NCBI GenBank assembly: GCA_937968015.1
Contig: CALBSO010000087.1
Location: forward strand, 1-14,338
Length of the DNA: 14,338 bases
Reading direction: 5' to 3'
DNA from: an uncultured Thermomicrobia bacterium
GTDB lineage: Bacteria; Chloroflexota; Chloroflexia; Thermomicrobiales; JALYUS01
Made by a program: the position numbers and the translations under genes. Positions 1 through 6,674 of the stretch are shown here, one piece after another. Below the pieces are notes generated by a model. That model was given only the letters and a program-made list of their open reading frames with translations, made no database searches and was not told the origin of the DNA. The stretch's first letter is position 1. The number at the start of each line of letters is the position of its first letter.

Positions 1-440
1 ATCACGTCGCCTTGGTCACCAACGACATGAAAAAGACCGTCGCCTTCTATCGCGAGGTGCTCGGTGCCGCCGTCGCGATGGGTCACCGCCTCGACCGACC
101 GGGCAACGAGCGGCACTACTTCATCACGGTCGCGCCGAACACGGTGTTCGCCTTCTTCGAGTTCCCGGATGCCGCCCTGCCTGGGCACAAGGAGGCGACG
201 TTACCGAGCACCGGTCGCGCGCTCGATCACATCTGCTTCCATGTCGAGGATGACGCGGCGTTCGATGCATGGTACCGGCGCTTCGGTGAGAAGGGCGTCA
301 ACAATCTTTCCGAAATCATCGAGCGCGGGCCGTCACGCTCCTTCTTCTTCTCTGACCCGAACAATATCGTCTTCGAAGTAGCGACGCCGGGTATGGGGCG
401 ACGCTTCCCCGTCCTTGAAGACCCCGATCCGGCGTATTAG
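1..440 (+). CDS. VOC-superfamily (glyoxalase/dioxygenase-fold) protein, 5' end outside the window
   Basis: The reading frame is already open at base 3, and the visible protein begins with the His-Val-Ala-Leu strand that normally opens a VOC domain. The true start therefore lies just left of the window, and only a few residues are missing. About 145 residues are visible, the usual size of a single-domain VOC protein with two beta-alpha-beta-beta-beta modules. Likely metal ligands, counted from the first visible codon, are His1, Glu53 (in FAFFEFP), His76 (in LDHICFHVED) and Glu125 (in NNIVFEVATPG). This His/Glu/His/Glu layout is compatible with glyoxalase I-like isomerases and lyases; extradiol dioxygenases generally use two His and one Glu. 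The SDPNNIVFEV segment is typical of the second module. The substrate cannot be read from the sequence. The gene ends about 55 bases before the promoter of the next operon and is not obviously part of it. Confidence 0.88.
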   Translation, partial: HVALVTNDMKKTVAFYREVLGAAVAMGHRLDRPGNERHYFITVAPNTVFAFFEFPDAALPGHKEATLPSTGRALDHICFHVEDDAAFDAWYRRFGEKGVNNLSEIIERGPSRSFFFSDPNNIVFEVATPGMGRRFPVLEDPDPAY

Positions 441-494
441 GCGCAGCGGCCTTCCGCCCTCATTTCCCGCTCTCCGCTGGCTGCTATCTGCTCG

Positions 495-523
495 TTGACA
501 CCTGCCGGGGAGCAACCTATACT
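495..523 (+). promoter_or_regulatory. Sigma-A type promoter of the rpmH operon
   Basis: A perfect -35 TTGACA (495-500) is followed after exactly 17 bases by TATACT (518-523), which matches the -10 consensus at five of six positions. It is the best promoter in the window and lies upstream of the first gene of a highly expressed housekeeping operon. Transcription would start near 530, giving a leader of about 110 bases before the L34 start. That leader contains an imperfect hairpin (arms 585-593 and 600-607), whose role I cannot tell. Confidence 0.88.
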
Positions 524-640
524 TACGTGGCTCGTTTCCCCGAGGAAGCGGGTTCGATTCTGCATCGCGTTACCCGCGCCCGCGCGCTTACGTCGTACTA
601 CGTAGCGGCGGCGCGTCCGTCATCATTGGGAGGAAATCAG

Positions 641-826
641 GTGGTCAAGCGGACATGGCAACCAAAGCGCATCCCGCGTCTGCGCGTGCATGGGTTTCGC
701 GCGCGCATGGCAACAAAGGATGGGCGACGGGTCCTCTCGGCGCGCCGTCGCAAGGAGCGGGCGAAATTGGCAGTAGGCGAACTGGTCATTGGCAAGCGTT
801 CCTATAAGGTCGTGCGCGAGAAATAG
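641..826 (+). CDS. rpmH: 50S ribosomal protein L34 (bL34) with a C-terminal extension
   Basis: bL34 is a small, very basic protein of the large ribosomal subunit that binds 23S rRNA. The family hallmark is plain: KRTWQPKRIPRLRVHGFRAR, then MATKDGRRVLSARRRKERAKL. I choose the GTG at 641 because AGGA at 631-634 (within GGGAGGAAAT) stands 6 bases before it and the conserved sequence starts two codons later. The frame is open further upstream, but that part is unlike L34. The protein is 61 residues, whereas most bL34 proteins are about 44-50. The surplus is a C-terminal tail (VGELVIGKRSYKVVREK) after the usual end. The gene is first in the rpmH-rnpA-yidD-yidC-jag operon, 22 bases before the rnpA start, and follows a near-consensus promoter. 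Confidence 0.95.
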   Translation: MVKRTWQPKRIPRLRVHGFRARMATKDGRRVLSARRRKERAKLAVGELVIGKRSYKVVREK

Positions 827-848
827 CGCGAGGAGCATCGGCACCGCA

Positions 849-1232
849 ATGGAACGCGCCCTCCGCCTCACGTATGACGCCGATTTTCGCCGCGTTCGCA
901 AACAGGGCAGATCCTGGGCGCACCCGTTCGCCATCTTATGCGCGCTGCCGAACGATTTGCCGCACAACCGGTACGGATTCTCCGTCTCGAAGCGATTGGG
1001 CAGCGCGGTCATCCGGAATCGCGTCAAGCGACTCTTGCGCGAGGCGGTGCGCACGACGCCGAAAGAGGTGGGGCCGCTGGTTTCCGGGTACGATGTCGTC
1101 TTGATCGCGCGCCCTCCCATCGTCGGGCATACCTACGCCGACGTGTGCGAGGTTGTCCGCACGCTGTTGCGCCGCGCGAAATTGCTCCTGCCCACTGCCC
1201 CACTCCTCACGGAGGAGGCGCAATCGGCATGA
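849..1232 (+). CDS. rnpA: Ribonuclease P protein component
   Basis: This is the protein subunit of RNase P, which works with the RNA subunit to remove 5' leaders from pre-tRNAs. The 127-residue protein has the normal length. It carries the family signature RNRVKRLLREAVR at residues 56-68, preceded by the RYGFSVSKRLGSAV strand that forms the RNA-binding face. The N-terminal LTYDADFRRVRKQGRSW is also typical. I choose the ATG at 849 because homologues begin close to this point. An AGGAG at 831-835 lies 13 bases upstream, which is rather far. The frame stays open further 5' within rpmH, but that sequence is not RnpA-like. The stop TGA overlaps the yidD ATG (ATGA), consistent with translational coupling. 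Confidence 0.95.
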   Translation: MERALRLTYDADFRRVRKQGRSWAHPFAILCALPNDLPHNRYGFSVSKRLGSAVIRNRVKRLLREAVRTTPKEVGPLVSGYDVVLIARPPIVGHTYADVCEVVRTLLRRAKLLLPTAPLLTEEAQSA

Positions 1233-1615
1233 AATGGCTCGCGCTTTGCGCCATTCGCCTCTATCAGCGAACAATCTCGCGGGTCGTGCCGCCGTCGTGC
1301 CGCTTCGTTCCGTCGTGCTCCGAGTACGGGTACGAGGCGATCGCGCGTTATGGCGTCGTCCGGGGCGGCGTCATGGCCGCGTGGCGTGTCATGCGCTGCA
1401 ATCCATGGGGCGGCCACGGCTACGATCCGGTGCCTGATTTGACGCGGTCGGCAGCGGCCGGGAGCGAGAAACCAGAAGCGAGACCCCAGACGTTAGAGCC
1501 TGAAGGCGAGAGGAACGGGGATCGCCCTCGGTCCTCAGTCCCCAGTCCCCAGTCCTTTACCACCGCCCTCACGCCGCATGCGCCGGGGCATTCCCTGACG
1601 GAGGGCTTACAGTGA
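1229..1615 (+). CDS. yidD: Membrane protein insertion efficiency factor YidD, with an atypical C-terminal tail
   Basis: YidD is a small membrane-associated protein that aids YidC-dependent insertion of inner-membrane proteins. Residues 1-70 hold the whole family core: an amphipathic N-terminus (IRLYQRTIS), the cysteine motif CRFVPSCSEYGYEAI (Cys24 and Cys30) and the closing RCNPWGGHGYDPVP. The family normally ends within a few residues of DPVP, at about 70-90 residues. Here a 58-residue Pro/Ser/Arg-rich tail follows, without family features, and its DNA contains tandem CAGTCCC heptamers. I infer that a non-coding repeat was inserted before the original stop. The start at 1229 overlaps the rnpA stop and follows GGAGGAGG at 1211-1218. 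The gene end overlaps the yidC start by 4 bases. Confidence 0.93.
   Translation: MKWLALCAIRLYQRTISRVVPPSCRFVPSCSEYGYEAIARYGVVRGGVMAAWRVMRCNPWGGHGYDPVPDLTRSAAAGSEKPEARPQTLEPEGERNGDRPRSSVPSPQSFTTALTPHAPGHSLTEGLQ
1536..1556 (+). repeat. Short tandem heptamer repeat CAGTCC(C/T) x3
   Basis: Three adjacent copies of CAGTCCC (the last ends in T) lie within the 3' extension of yidD. Because the unit is 7 bases, it cannot encode a periodic peptide. This suggests the stretch arose as non-coding repeat DNA that is now read through. Confidence 0.75.
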
Positions 1616-2784
1616 CCCACTTACCGCTTATCGGCCCCGCGATCACCGGCGTGGCGGATTTCATCCGCTTCTTGCGCGATCATACCGGTGGAAACCTCGG
1701 CGTGACGATCATTCTCTTTACCATTTTGATCAAACTCCTGCTCGCCCCGCTGACCTTCAAATCCATCAAGTCCTCAAAAGCGATGCAGGATGTCGCGCCG
1801 ATCATCAAGGACCTGCAGAAGAAGTACAAAGACGACAAGGCAGCGTTCGCCCAGGAGCAGATGCGCGTCTATCAGGAATATGGCATCAACCCGCTCGCCG
1901 GGTGTCTGCCGGTCCTGATTCAATTGCCGATTTTCCTCGTCGTCTATCAGGCGATGCGCCTGGTATCGCAAGATCAGGCGGGCGGACATGCCTTTCTGTG
2001 GGTGGCGGATCTCACGAAGAACATCGGCGCGGTCGCGGCCAACGGGCACAAGGTTGATCCCTTCCGCATCCTCGTCTTCCTAGCCTTTATCTTCCAGGTG
2101 ATCCAGACGCGCATGTCCCTGCCGAATGCCGCCAAGCGCGCGCAGCAGGACCAGCAGACGAAATTGCAGAGCACGCTGATCTCCGCCTCGACCGCGCTCG
2201 TGCTCGTCTTCGGCTGGAGCTTCCTCTCCGCGATGGTGCTGTACTGGGCGGTGCAGGCGATCTTCAGCGCGGTGCAGCAGTACTTCATCACCGGGTGGGG
2301 GTCGCTCTCTGACATTTTCCCTTTTCTCCCGGTGAAGGAGGAAAAGGCGCGGGTGCTTAAGCCGGTGACGAACAAGAAGCCATCGCGCTTGCAGCAGTTC
2401 ATGCAGCAGAGCATGGCGGTGCAACAGACACAGAAGGCGTCCGCGGAGCCTGACAAGAGCGATAAGGGTGACACGAGCGGTACCGTGGTGAAGCCGCAGC
2501 GGCTTGGGCCGGATGGTCGGCCGTTGAGAGGTTCGACGATCAACATTAGCGGGAACCGTCCCTCAACACCGCCGCAGCGTGCGAAGGCGGACGGTGGGAA
2601 TGGGGCAAATGGCACGACCCGGCCCGGTGTACGGAACAAGGGCGCGCAGTCGCGTTCGAGTGCCAAAGCGATCGGCACATCGGACGCATCGAGCAAGATG
2701 CCGCCCCCCGCCCCCCGAAAGAGTAAAACGGTCCGGCCCGCGCCCGATTCGATCGGCGAGCAAACGGGTAGCGGAGGGAGTTAG
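1612..2784 (+). CDS. yidC: YidC/Oxa1/SpoIIIJ-family membrane protein insertase
   Basis: YidC inserts and folds proteins in the cytoplasmic membrane, alone or with SecYEG. The conserved core is clear: GVTIILFTILIKLLLAPLTF (residues 30-49, first core membrane segment), a charged cytoplasmic hairpin (about 55-90), INPLAGCLPVLIQLPIFLVVYQAM (92-115), then hydrophobic stretches at roughly 152-168, 188-203 and 206-225. The organisation is the short Gram-positive-like type, without the large periplasmic domain of E. coli. I see no signal peptide or lipobox. Lys41 stands where most family members have the hydrophilic-groove arginine. Residues 240-390 form a long, basic, low-complexity cytoplasmic tail, which could contact ribosomes (inference). 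The start is GTG 1612, overlapping the yidD stop, with GGAGGG at 1600-1605. The jag start is 3 bases after the stop. Confidence 0.95.
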   Translation: MTHLPLIGPAITGVADFIRFLRDHTGGNLGVTIILFTILIKLLLAPLTFKSIKSSKAMQDVAPIIKDLQKKYKDDKAAFAQEQMRVYQEYGINPLAGCLPVLIQLPIFLVVYQAMRLVSQDQAGGHAFLWVADLTKNIGAVAANGHKVDPFRILVFLAFIFQVIQTRMSLPNAAKRAQQDQQTKLQSTLISASTALVLVFGWSFLSAMVLYWAVQAIFSAVQQYFITGWGSLSDIFPFLPVKEEKARVLKPVTNKKPSRLQQFMQQSMAVQQTQKASAEPDKSDKGDTSGTVVKPQRLGPDGRPLRGSTINISGNRPSTPPQRAKADGGNGANGTTRPGVRNKGAQSRSSAKAIGTSDASSKMPPPAPRKSKTVRPAPDSIGEQTGSGGS

Positions 2785-2787
2785 TTC

Positions 2788-3618
2788 ATGCAAGGACGGC
2801 AACCTATGGGTCGAAGGGGTCGCTCACTCGGTCGGGACAATGGGGAACAGCCCGCGCAGCGCGCCGTTGAGATCGCCGCGAGTTCGGTGGATGAGGCCGT
2901 GCGCCTCGCCTTGCAGCAGTTGAATCTCAATTACAATCAGGTTGAGATCGAAGTCCTTGAGGACCCAACGATCCACGATGTGGACGAGGCGCTCGTGCGC
3001 GTCATCCCGCTGCCGACGGGTACCGTTTCCGGCAATGTCCGCACCGATGCTCCGCCGCCCGGCAATGTTCGCGGCGATGTCGCGCCACCCGGTAACCGCC
3101 GCGAACCGGAGGAAGTCGAAGACGGTCGGGGCAACATCGAAGATAATGCCGCACTCCTCGCCGTCGCGCAGGAGATCACTGAAGACCTCGTGGACTTGAT
3201 GGGCCTGCAAGCCGCCGTGCATCCCCTCGACCCGCCGATTGAGATGGAGCCGGGTGAGCCGCCGACCGTCGGTGTGGACATCGTCGGCCCCGACCTCGGC
3301 GTCCTCATCGGGCGGCGTGGCGATACGCTCCAGCAGTTCCAGTACCTCGTCACGCTGCTCGTCAACAAGCGGGTCGGCGGCTTTAATCGCGTCGTTGTGG
3401 ATGTCGGCGGCTACAAGCGGCGGCGCGAGGAAGCGCTCCTCGGGCTGGCGGATCGGATGGCGGAGCGCGTCGCGCAGAGTCATCGCCCGCTGCCGCTCGA
3501 AGCAATGCCGCCGAACGAGCGCCGCGTCATTCACCTCGCGCTGCGCGATCACCCGGCTGTCTACACCGAGAGCCAGGGCGAGGGCGAGGCCCGCAAGGTC
3601 GTCATCTATCCACGCTGA
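2788..3618 (+). CDS. jag: Jag/KhpB-type RNA-binding protein (Jag-N, KH and R3H domains)
   Basis: This is a cytoplasmic single-stranded nucleic-acid-binding protein that commonly follows yidC; in several Gram-positives it is known as KhpB and takes part in cell-elongation control. Domains in order are: a Jag-N-like region at about 27-75 (VEIAASSVDEAVRLALQQL), a proline-rich linker at 80-115, a KH domain at about 128-210 with the GxxG loop as GRRG (175-178), and an R3H domain at about 212-276 with Arg245 and His249 in NERRVIHLAL. The usual glycine-rich KKGFLG-type motif of Jag-N is not recognisable; PTIHDVDEALVRV stands in its place. The linker contains two tandem decapeptides (GNVRTDAPPP, GNVRGDVAPP; residues 82-101). 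ATG 2788 follows a GGAGGG at 2773-2778. It is the last gene of the operon. Confidence 0.93.
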   Translation: MQGRQPMGRRGRSLGRDNGEQPAQRAVEIAASSVDEAVRLALQQLNLNYNQVEIEVLEDPTIHDVDEALVRVIPLPTGTVSGNVRTDAPPPGNVRGDVAPPGNRREPEEVEDGRGNIEDNAALLAVAQEITEDLVDLMGLQAAVHPLDPPIEMEPGEPPTVGVDIVGPDLGVLIGRRGDTLQQFQYLVTLLVNKRVGGFNRVVVDVGGYKRRREEALLGLADRMAERVAQSHRPLPLEAMPPNERRVIHLALRDHPAVYTESQGEGEARKVVIYPR

Positions 3619-3664
3619 CCGGGAATCTGAATCGCCAATACTGCCCATGCTGCCCAAAGGGCGC

Positions 3665-3748
3665 CCGCAGGGACGCCGAGAAGGAAAAGAGGATACGAAG
3701 AAATGTACACGTTCTCTTTCTCCTCTTCTTTCCTTGGCATCCTGGCGG
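3665..3748. repeat. Long imperfect palindrome (interspersed repeat type B, copy 1)
   Basis: The arms at about 3665-3693 and 3721-3748 are imperfect reverse complements; each contains an AAGAGGA/TCCTCTT core and a CCGC...GCC outer part. The right arm resembles that of the palindrome at 8558-8610 in CTT(T)...GCGGTT and the following TCG-GTTC. It sits between jag and the kinase gene and could also act as a factor-independent transcription barrier, although no clean T tract follows. Confidence 0.6.
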
Positions 3749-3776
3749 TTTGACTCGTTCCCCTGTGGGCGCGCCG

Positions 3777-4649
3777 ATGACGCCGGACTATGTCGTTGTT
3801 GGGCATTGCGCGCTCGATGTGCAGCCGGACGGATCGTTCCTGCCCGGTGGAACGGTCCTCTACAGCGCGCTCACGGCCGCCCGCATGGGAATGTCTGTCG
3901 GTATCCTGACCGCCGGTGATCCGGTGGCTGTCGCCGCCGCCCTCGCGCCCTTCGAGGAGTCGTTCGCCATTCACGTCCTGCCGACGGCCGCGACGACAAC
4001 CTTTGAAAATATCCCGACGCCTACCGGAAGAAAGCAGACGCTCCACGCGTGGGCGGGGCCAATCCCCCCCGATGCGTTGCCGTCCGCGTGGCGGCGTGCG
4101 CCCATCGTTCACCTCGGCCCAATTGCGGACGAACTGCCGCCGGACGAGTGGGCGGAAGCGCTCGGTGCGGATCGGGACGGGGCCTGGAGAATCGCGACGC
4201 CACAAGGTTGGCTGCGCCGTTGGGGCACGCTTCCCTCACCGGTTCGGCACGACACGCTCGCCTTGCCGCCGCTCCTGCTCGACCGCCTCAGCGCGATGGT
4301 CATTTCCGTCGAGGAACGCGACGCAGCGGAGCGTGCCGTCCGTCATGTGGCGCGGCACGGCCTTGGCGCGATCACCTACGGGCCGCTGGGTGTGGATATC
4401 CTTCGGGGCGATGCGACGACCCGCGTCGCGACGTTTCCCATCGCGGTGCGCGACGAAACGGGGGCGGGCGATGTCTTCGCGGCGGCGTGGGCCGTTGGGC
4501 TGGCGCGTGGCGAGCGCCCGAACATTGCGGCACGCATCGCGTGCGCGGCTGCCTCCCTCAGCATCACGGCCCCCGGCCCGCACGGCATCCCGACGACGGC
4601 CGCGATTGACGCGTTACTCGCGACGAATTCTGATCGAGGAACGCAGTGA
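3777..4649 (+). CDS. PfkB/ribokinase-family carbohydrate kinase
   Basis: Members of this family transfer phosphate from ATP to a sugar or nucleoside hydroxyl group. The 290-residue protein has the expected size. Near the N-terminus is the substrate-site glycine pair followed by a helix (PGGTVLYSALTAARMG, 23-38). Near the C-terminus is the family signature DETGAGDVFAAAW (227-239), in which Asp232 of GAGD is the expected catalytic base and the glycines form the anion hole. The substrate is unknown: the central lid region is too divergent to assign. The start is uncertain. ATG 3777 begins directly with the first beta strand but lacks a clear ribosome binding site; TTG 3750 would add nine residues and falls next to the repeat arm. 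The stop overlaps the Nudix gene start (GTGA), so the two are probably co-translated. Confidence 0.87.
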   Translation: MTPDYVVVGHCALDVQPDGSFLPGGTVLYSALTAARMGMSVGILTAGDPVAVAAALAPFEESFAIHVLPTAATTTFENIPTPTGRKQTLHAWAGPIPPDALPSAWRRAPIVHLGPIADELPPDEWAEALGADRDGAWRIATPQGWLRRWGTLPSPVRHDTLALPPLLLDRLSAMVISVEERDAAERAVRHVARHGLGAITYGPLGVDILRGDATTRVATFPIAVRDETGAGDVFAAAWAVGLARGERPNIAARIACAAASLSITAPGPHGIPTTAAIDALLATNSDRGTQ

Positions 4650-5056
4650 GCGCATCCTACGCGATGGCGGCCGGATTCGCGTTGCGTGATGAGACCGGGC
4701 GGCTCCTGCTCGTTCATCAGGCGTATGGCGATCGGCTCTGGGATTTCGTCGGCGGTGGCGCGGAACCGGGCGAATCCCCCGAAGAGACGGCGACCCGCGA
4801 GGCGAAGGAGGAGATCGGACTGACTGTCGAGCCGAGCGGGCTGATTGGCGTTTACTTCAACCGGCCCCGCCGCCTGCTTGTTTTCATCTTCCACGGCATC
4901 GTCACCGGCGGTACGCTGGCGCTCCAGCCGGAAGAAATCGCCGAAATTGGCTGGTTCGGCCCCGACGACCTCCCGCCTATGTCCGCATGGAAGGCACGTC
5001 AGATCGCTGATGTATTCGAGTGGACGGGCGTAGCCTTTCTACGCACGCGGGAATAG
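4646..5056 (+). CDS. Nudix hydrolase
   Basis: Nudix enzymes hydrolyse nucleoside diphosphates linked to another group, often cleaning up oxidised nucleotides or nucleotide sugars. The Nudix box is complete: Gly37, five residues, Glu43, seven residues, then Arg51-Glu52, Glu55-Glu56 and Gly58-Leu59 (REAKEEIGL). This gives the metal-binding glutamates needed for activity. Residues 6-35 form the first beta sheet with LWDFVGGG; the usual Pro before the GG is Val here. At 136 residues it is a normal single-domain protein. The start GTG 4646 overlaps the kinase stop by 4 bases and has GAGGA at 4635-4639. The substrate cannot be assigned. Coupling to a PfkB kinase hints at sugar-nucleotide or nucleoside metabolism, but this is inference only. 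Confidence 0.93.
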   Translation: MSASYAMAAGFALRDETGRLLLVHQAYGDRLWDFVGGGAEPGESPEETATREAKEEIGLTVEPSGLIGVYFNRPRRLLVFIFHGIVTGGTLALQPEEIAEIGWFGPDDLPPMSAWKARQIADVFEWTGVAFLRTRE

Positions 5057-5164
5057 CCATCATTCGCGTTCACTACGTTTCTCGTACATCCATACTTTCC
5101 GTGGCACGCGCTCTGCATGCTCGCCGATGTGACATACAGTGTTCACGGCAAAGGAGGCGACACG

Positions 5165-5392
5165 ATGGCAACTGCAACATTCGAGGACCTCAAGCAGGAA
5201 GTCGCGATGAAAGCGGAAGAGACTGGCACGCTGCCTACGTCTGTCAATGTCCACGGCACACAGTACACCCTGCAGATGCCCGTCGAGACGAAAATGAGCG
5301 CGATGCGGGTGATCCGCGATCCGGCACGACTCGATGATGTGCTCGATCGTGTGACATTTGTTGGTGTGGACGGTTCCGAAGTACACGCGTGA
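5165..5392 (+). CDS. Small protein of unknown function (75 residues)
   Basis: I do not recognise this gene. It is well supported as coding by an excellent AAGGAGG at 5151-5157, 7 bases before ATG 5165, and by a soluble-looking sequence. The N-terminal part is a charged amphipathic helix (FEDLKQEVAMKAEET). A short beta region follows (SVNVHGTQYTLQMPV), then a second helix-strand unit (RDPARLDDVLDRVTFVGVDG). There is no signal peptide, membrane segment or cysteine. An upstream in-frame ATG at 5117 lacks a ribosome binding site. The gene lies alone between the Nudix gene (108 bases upstream) and an apparent promoter for the next gene, so it may be its own transcription unit. Confidence 0.8.
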   Translation: MATATFEDLKQEVAMKAEETGTLPTSVNVHGTQYTLQMPVETKMSAMRVIRDPARLDDVLDRVTFVGVDGSEVHA

Positions 5393-5394
5393 GC

Positions 5395-5423
5395 CTGACG
5401 TGACGCGGACCGCGCGGTAGAAT
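5395..5423 (+). promoter_or_regulatory. Putative sigma-A promoter for the membrane protein gene
   Basis: CTGACG (5395-5400, four of six matches to the -35 consensus) is separated by 17 bases from TAGAAT (5418-5423, five of six matches to the -10). Transcription would begin around 5430, exactly where an in-frame GTG stands. The mRNA would thus be either leaderless from GTG 5430 or translated from ATG 5478 with a 48-base leader. Confidence 0.5.
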
Positions 5424-5477
5424 AGGAGCGTGGCCGAACGCGGGTCACGCTTTTTCGTGGGAAGGACCGCGCCCCGC

Positions 5478-6515
5478 ATGGCCACAACCGTCGCGCCACC
5501 ACGTACCGTACCGACGCTCGCTGTCTATCACGACGCCCAGAGCGCCGCGCCCCTCCTCGTCCTGCCGCTCGGTGAGCCGCCGGTGTACGGCGACGCGCCG
5601 GAGAGCGTGACCGTGCGCCGCCGGATCGCGGGGCTGATCGCACACGAGGCGCTGCCCCCCGGCTGGGAACGAAACGCCGGAGCGCTGAAGGATCTCGGTC
5701 GGTTGCTGGCGGCAACCTACTCCGTTACCTTCACCGAACGTGGCCAGGAGTATCGCATCCCAAAGCCCCGTGCGGCGCTCGGTTGGTTTTTCCGCGCGAG
5801 CGTGCGTGGGAATATCCCGCTCACCATCGCCGCGATTGTCGTCGCGTTTCTCGGTACGCTGCCGATTGCCTTGCGCCAACCGGCGCTCCTGACCGCCGAA
5901 TGGCTGCTCTTCATCGCGGTGATGCTGGCGCGCGTCTACTACCCGCCGTGGTCGCGGCTCGCACTCGTCCTGCCGGAGGAGGAAGCGCCGGGCGAATACC
6001 GCATGCTCGCCCTCGCGCGGTACGATCTCCGCCTCGCTCCCTTGATGCGGCGACGGACGTGGGCGGTCGCGCCGCGCCGCTTCTTTCTCTGGGTCGGCAT
6101 GGTGACGGTCGGGGCCATCCTCGTCGGCGGCGCCTTGCCGCGCGCCACAACGATCTATCAATCGCTCGGATTTGGTTGCCTCGTCCTCTTGCTTCCCTTC
6201 ATGCAGATCGTGCGCGGCTGGATCGGCGATCGCAAGTATGTCCTCTTCGAATCGCTCCTCGACGACTACGATTCGCTGCCACGTTACAACCCCGCCGTGG
6301 GCGAGTTCATCCGCCATGTGATCGCGGAACCGGAAAAGGCGGTCATCGCGGAAGAACTCTTCCAGACGGTCGGACCGGATTCTCCTTTCGCTGCCCACGC
6401 GGACCATCGCCCTGTCGAGACGACATTCGCGGCCCGGAAAGTGACCGCCGCCGCGTCCGGCCCGCTCGGGCGTGTGCGCGACGCCGCCTTTGGCCGGACA
6501 CGACGACTCTCGTAG
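5478..6515 (+). CDS. Uncharacterised integral membrane protein with four predicted membrane segments
   Basis: I do not recognise a named family. From ATG 5478 the protein is 345 residues. A soluble N-terminal region of about 110 residues is followed by two hydrophobic hairpins (about 113-130 with 137-154, and 203-221 with 226-245), separated by a charged stretch of about 45 residues (YRMLALARYDLRLAPLMRRR). A C-terminal soluble tail of about 100 residues follows, with a conserved-looking acidic part (ESLLDDYDSLPRYNP). GTG 5430 is an alternative start 16 codons upstream. It has an AGGAG only one base before it and coincides with the predicted transcription start, so I prefer ATG 5478, which has GGGAAGGA about 12 bases upstream. 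A hairpin follows the stop. Its job is unknown. Confidence 0.75.
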   Translation: MATTVAPPRTVPTLAVYHDAQSAAPLLVLPLGEPPVYGDAPESVTVRRRIAGLIAHEALPPGWERNAGALKDLGRLLAATYSVTFTERGQEYRIPKPRAALGWFFRASVRGNIPLTIAAIVVAFLGTLPIALRQPALLTAEWLLFIAVMLARVYYPPWSRLALVLPEEEAPGEYRMLALARYDLRLAPLMRRRTWAVAPRRFFLWVGMVTVGAILVGGALPRATTIYQSLGFGCLVLLLPFMQIVRGWIGDRKYVLFESLLDDYDSLPRYNPAVGEFIRHVIAEPEKAVIAEELFQTVGPDSPFAAHADHRPVETTFAARKVTAAASGPLGRVRDAAFGRTRRLS

Positions 6516-6528
6516 CGAGGCGCCCGCG

Positions 6529-6583
6529 CATCTTCCCTCAACCTCATCGGGGAGATGGCAAAGATGCAACACTTTTTTTGCAT
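6529..6583 (+). terminator. Hairpins after the membrane protein gene (possible terminator or operator)
   Basis: The first hairpin has arms CATCTTCCC (6529-6537) and GGGGAGATG (6549-6557), 9 pairs including one G-U. The second is ATGCAA (6564-6569) with TTGCAT (6578-6583), and its loop includes a run of Ts (6573-6579). Neither has a T tract directly after the stem, so intrinsic termination is only plausible. The TTGCAT palindrome and the nearby TTGCA/TGCAA dyad could instead be an operator for the secreted-protein gene. Confidence 0.4.
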
Positions 6584-6613
6584 TTGTGCAACCGCAAACC
6601 TTGTTCCTTCGTT

Positions 6614-6619
6614 TATACT
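6614..6619 (+). promoter_or_regulatory. Putative -10 element for the secreted cysteine-rich protein gene
   Basis: TATACT lies in a locally AT-rich patch 56 bases before the start codon and matches the -10 consensus at five of six positions. No good -35 is found 16-18 bases upstream, so the promoter may depend on an activator or on another sigma factor. Confidence 0.35.
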
Positions 6620-6674
6620 AGAGAATGATCCGCGAATTTGCGTGGGCGTTCGGTCACACCGGTAGGAGGAATCT

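Noticed and set aside
441..640. Possible oriC or regulatory RNA upstream of rpmH
   Set aside because: The region is explained by a strong promoter and a short leader. I found no DnaA box cluster, no AT-rich unwinding region and no recognisable riboswitch fold.
5445..6572. A 375-codon open frame on the minus strand opposite the membrane protein gene
   Set aside because: The plus-strand product has coherent membrane segments and a plausible promoter. The opposite frame is charged low-complexity sequence without a start signal.
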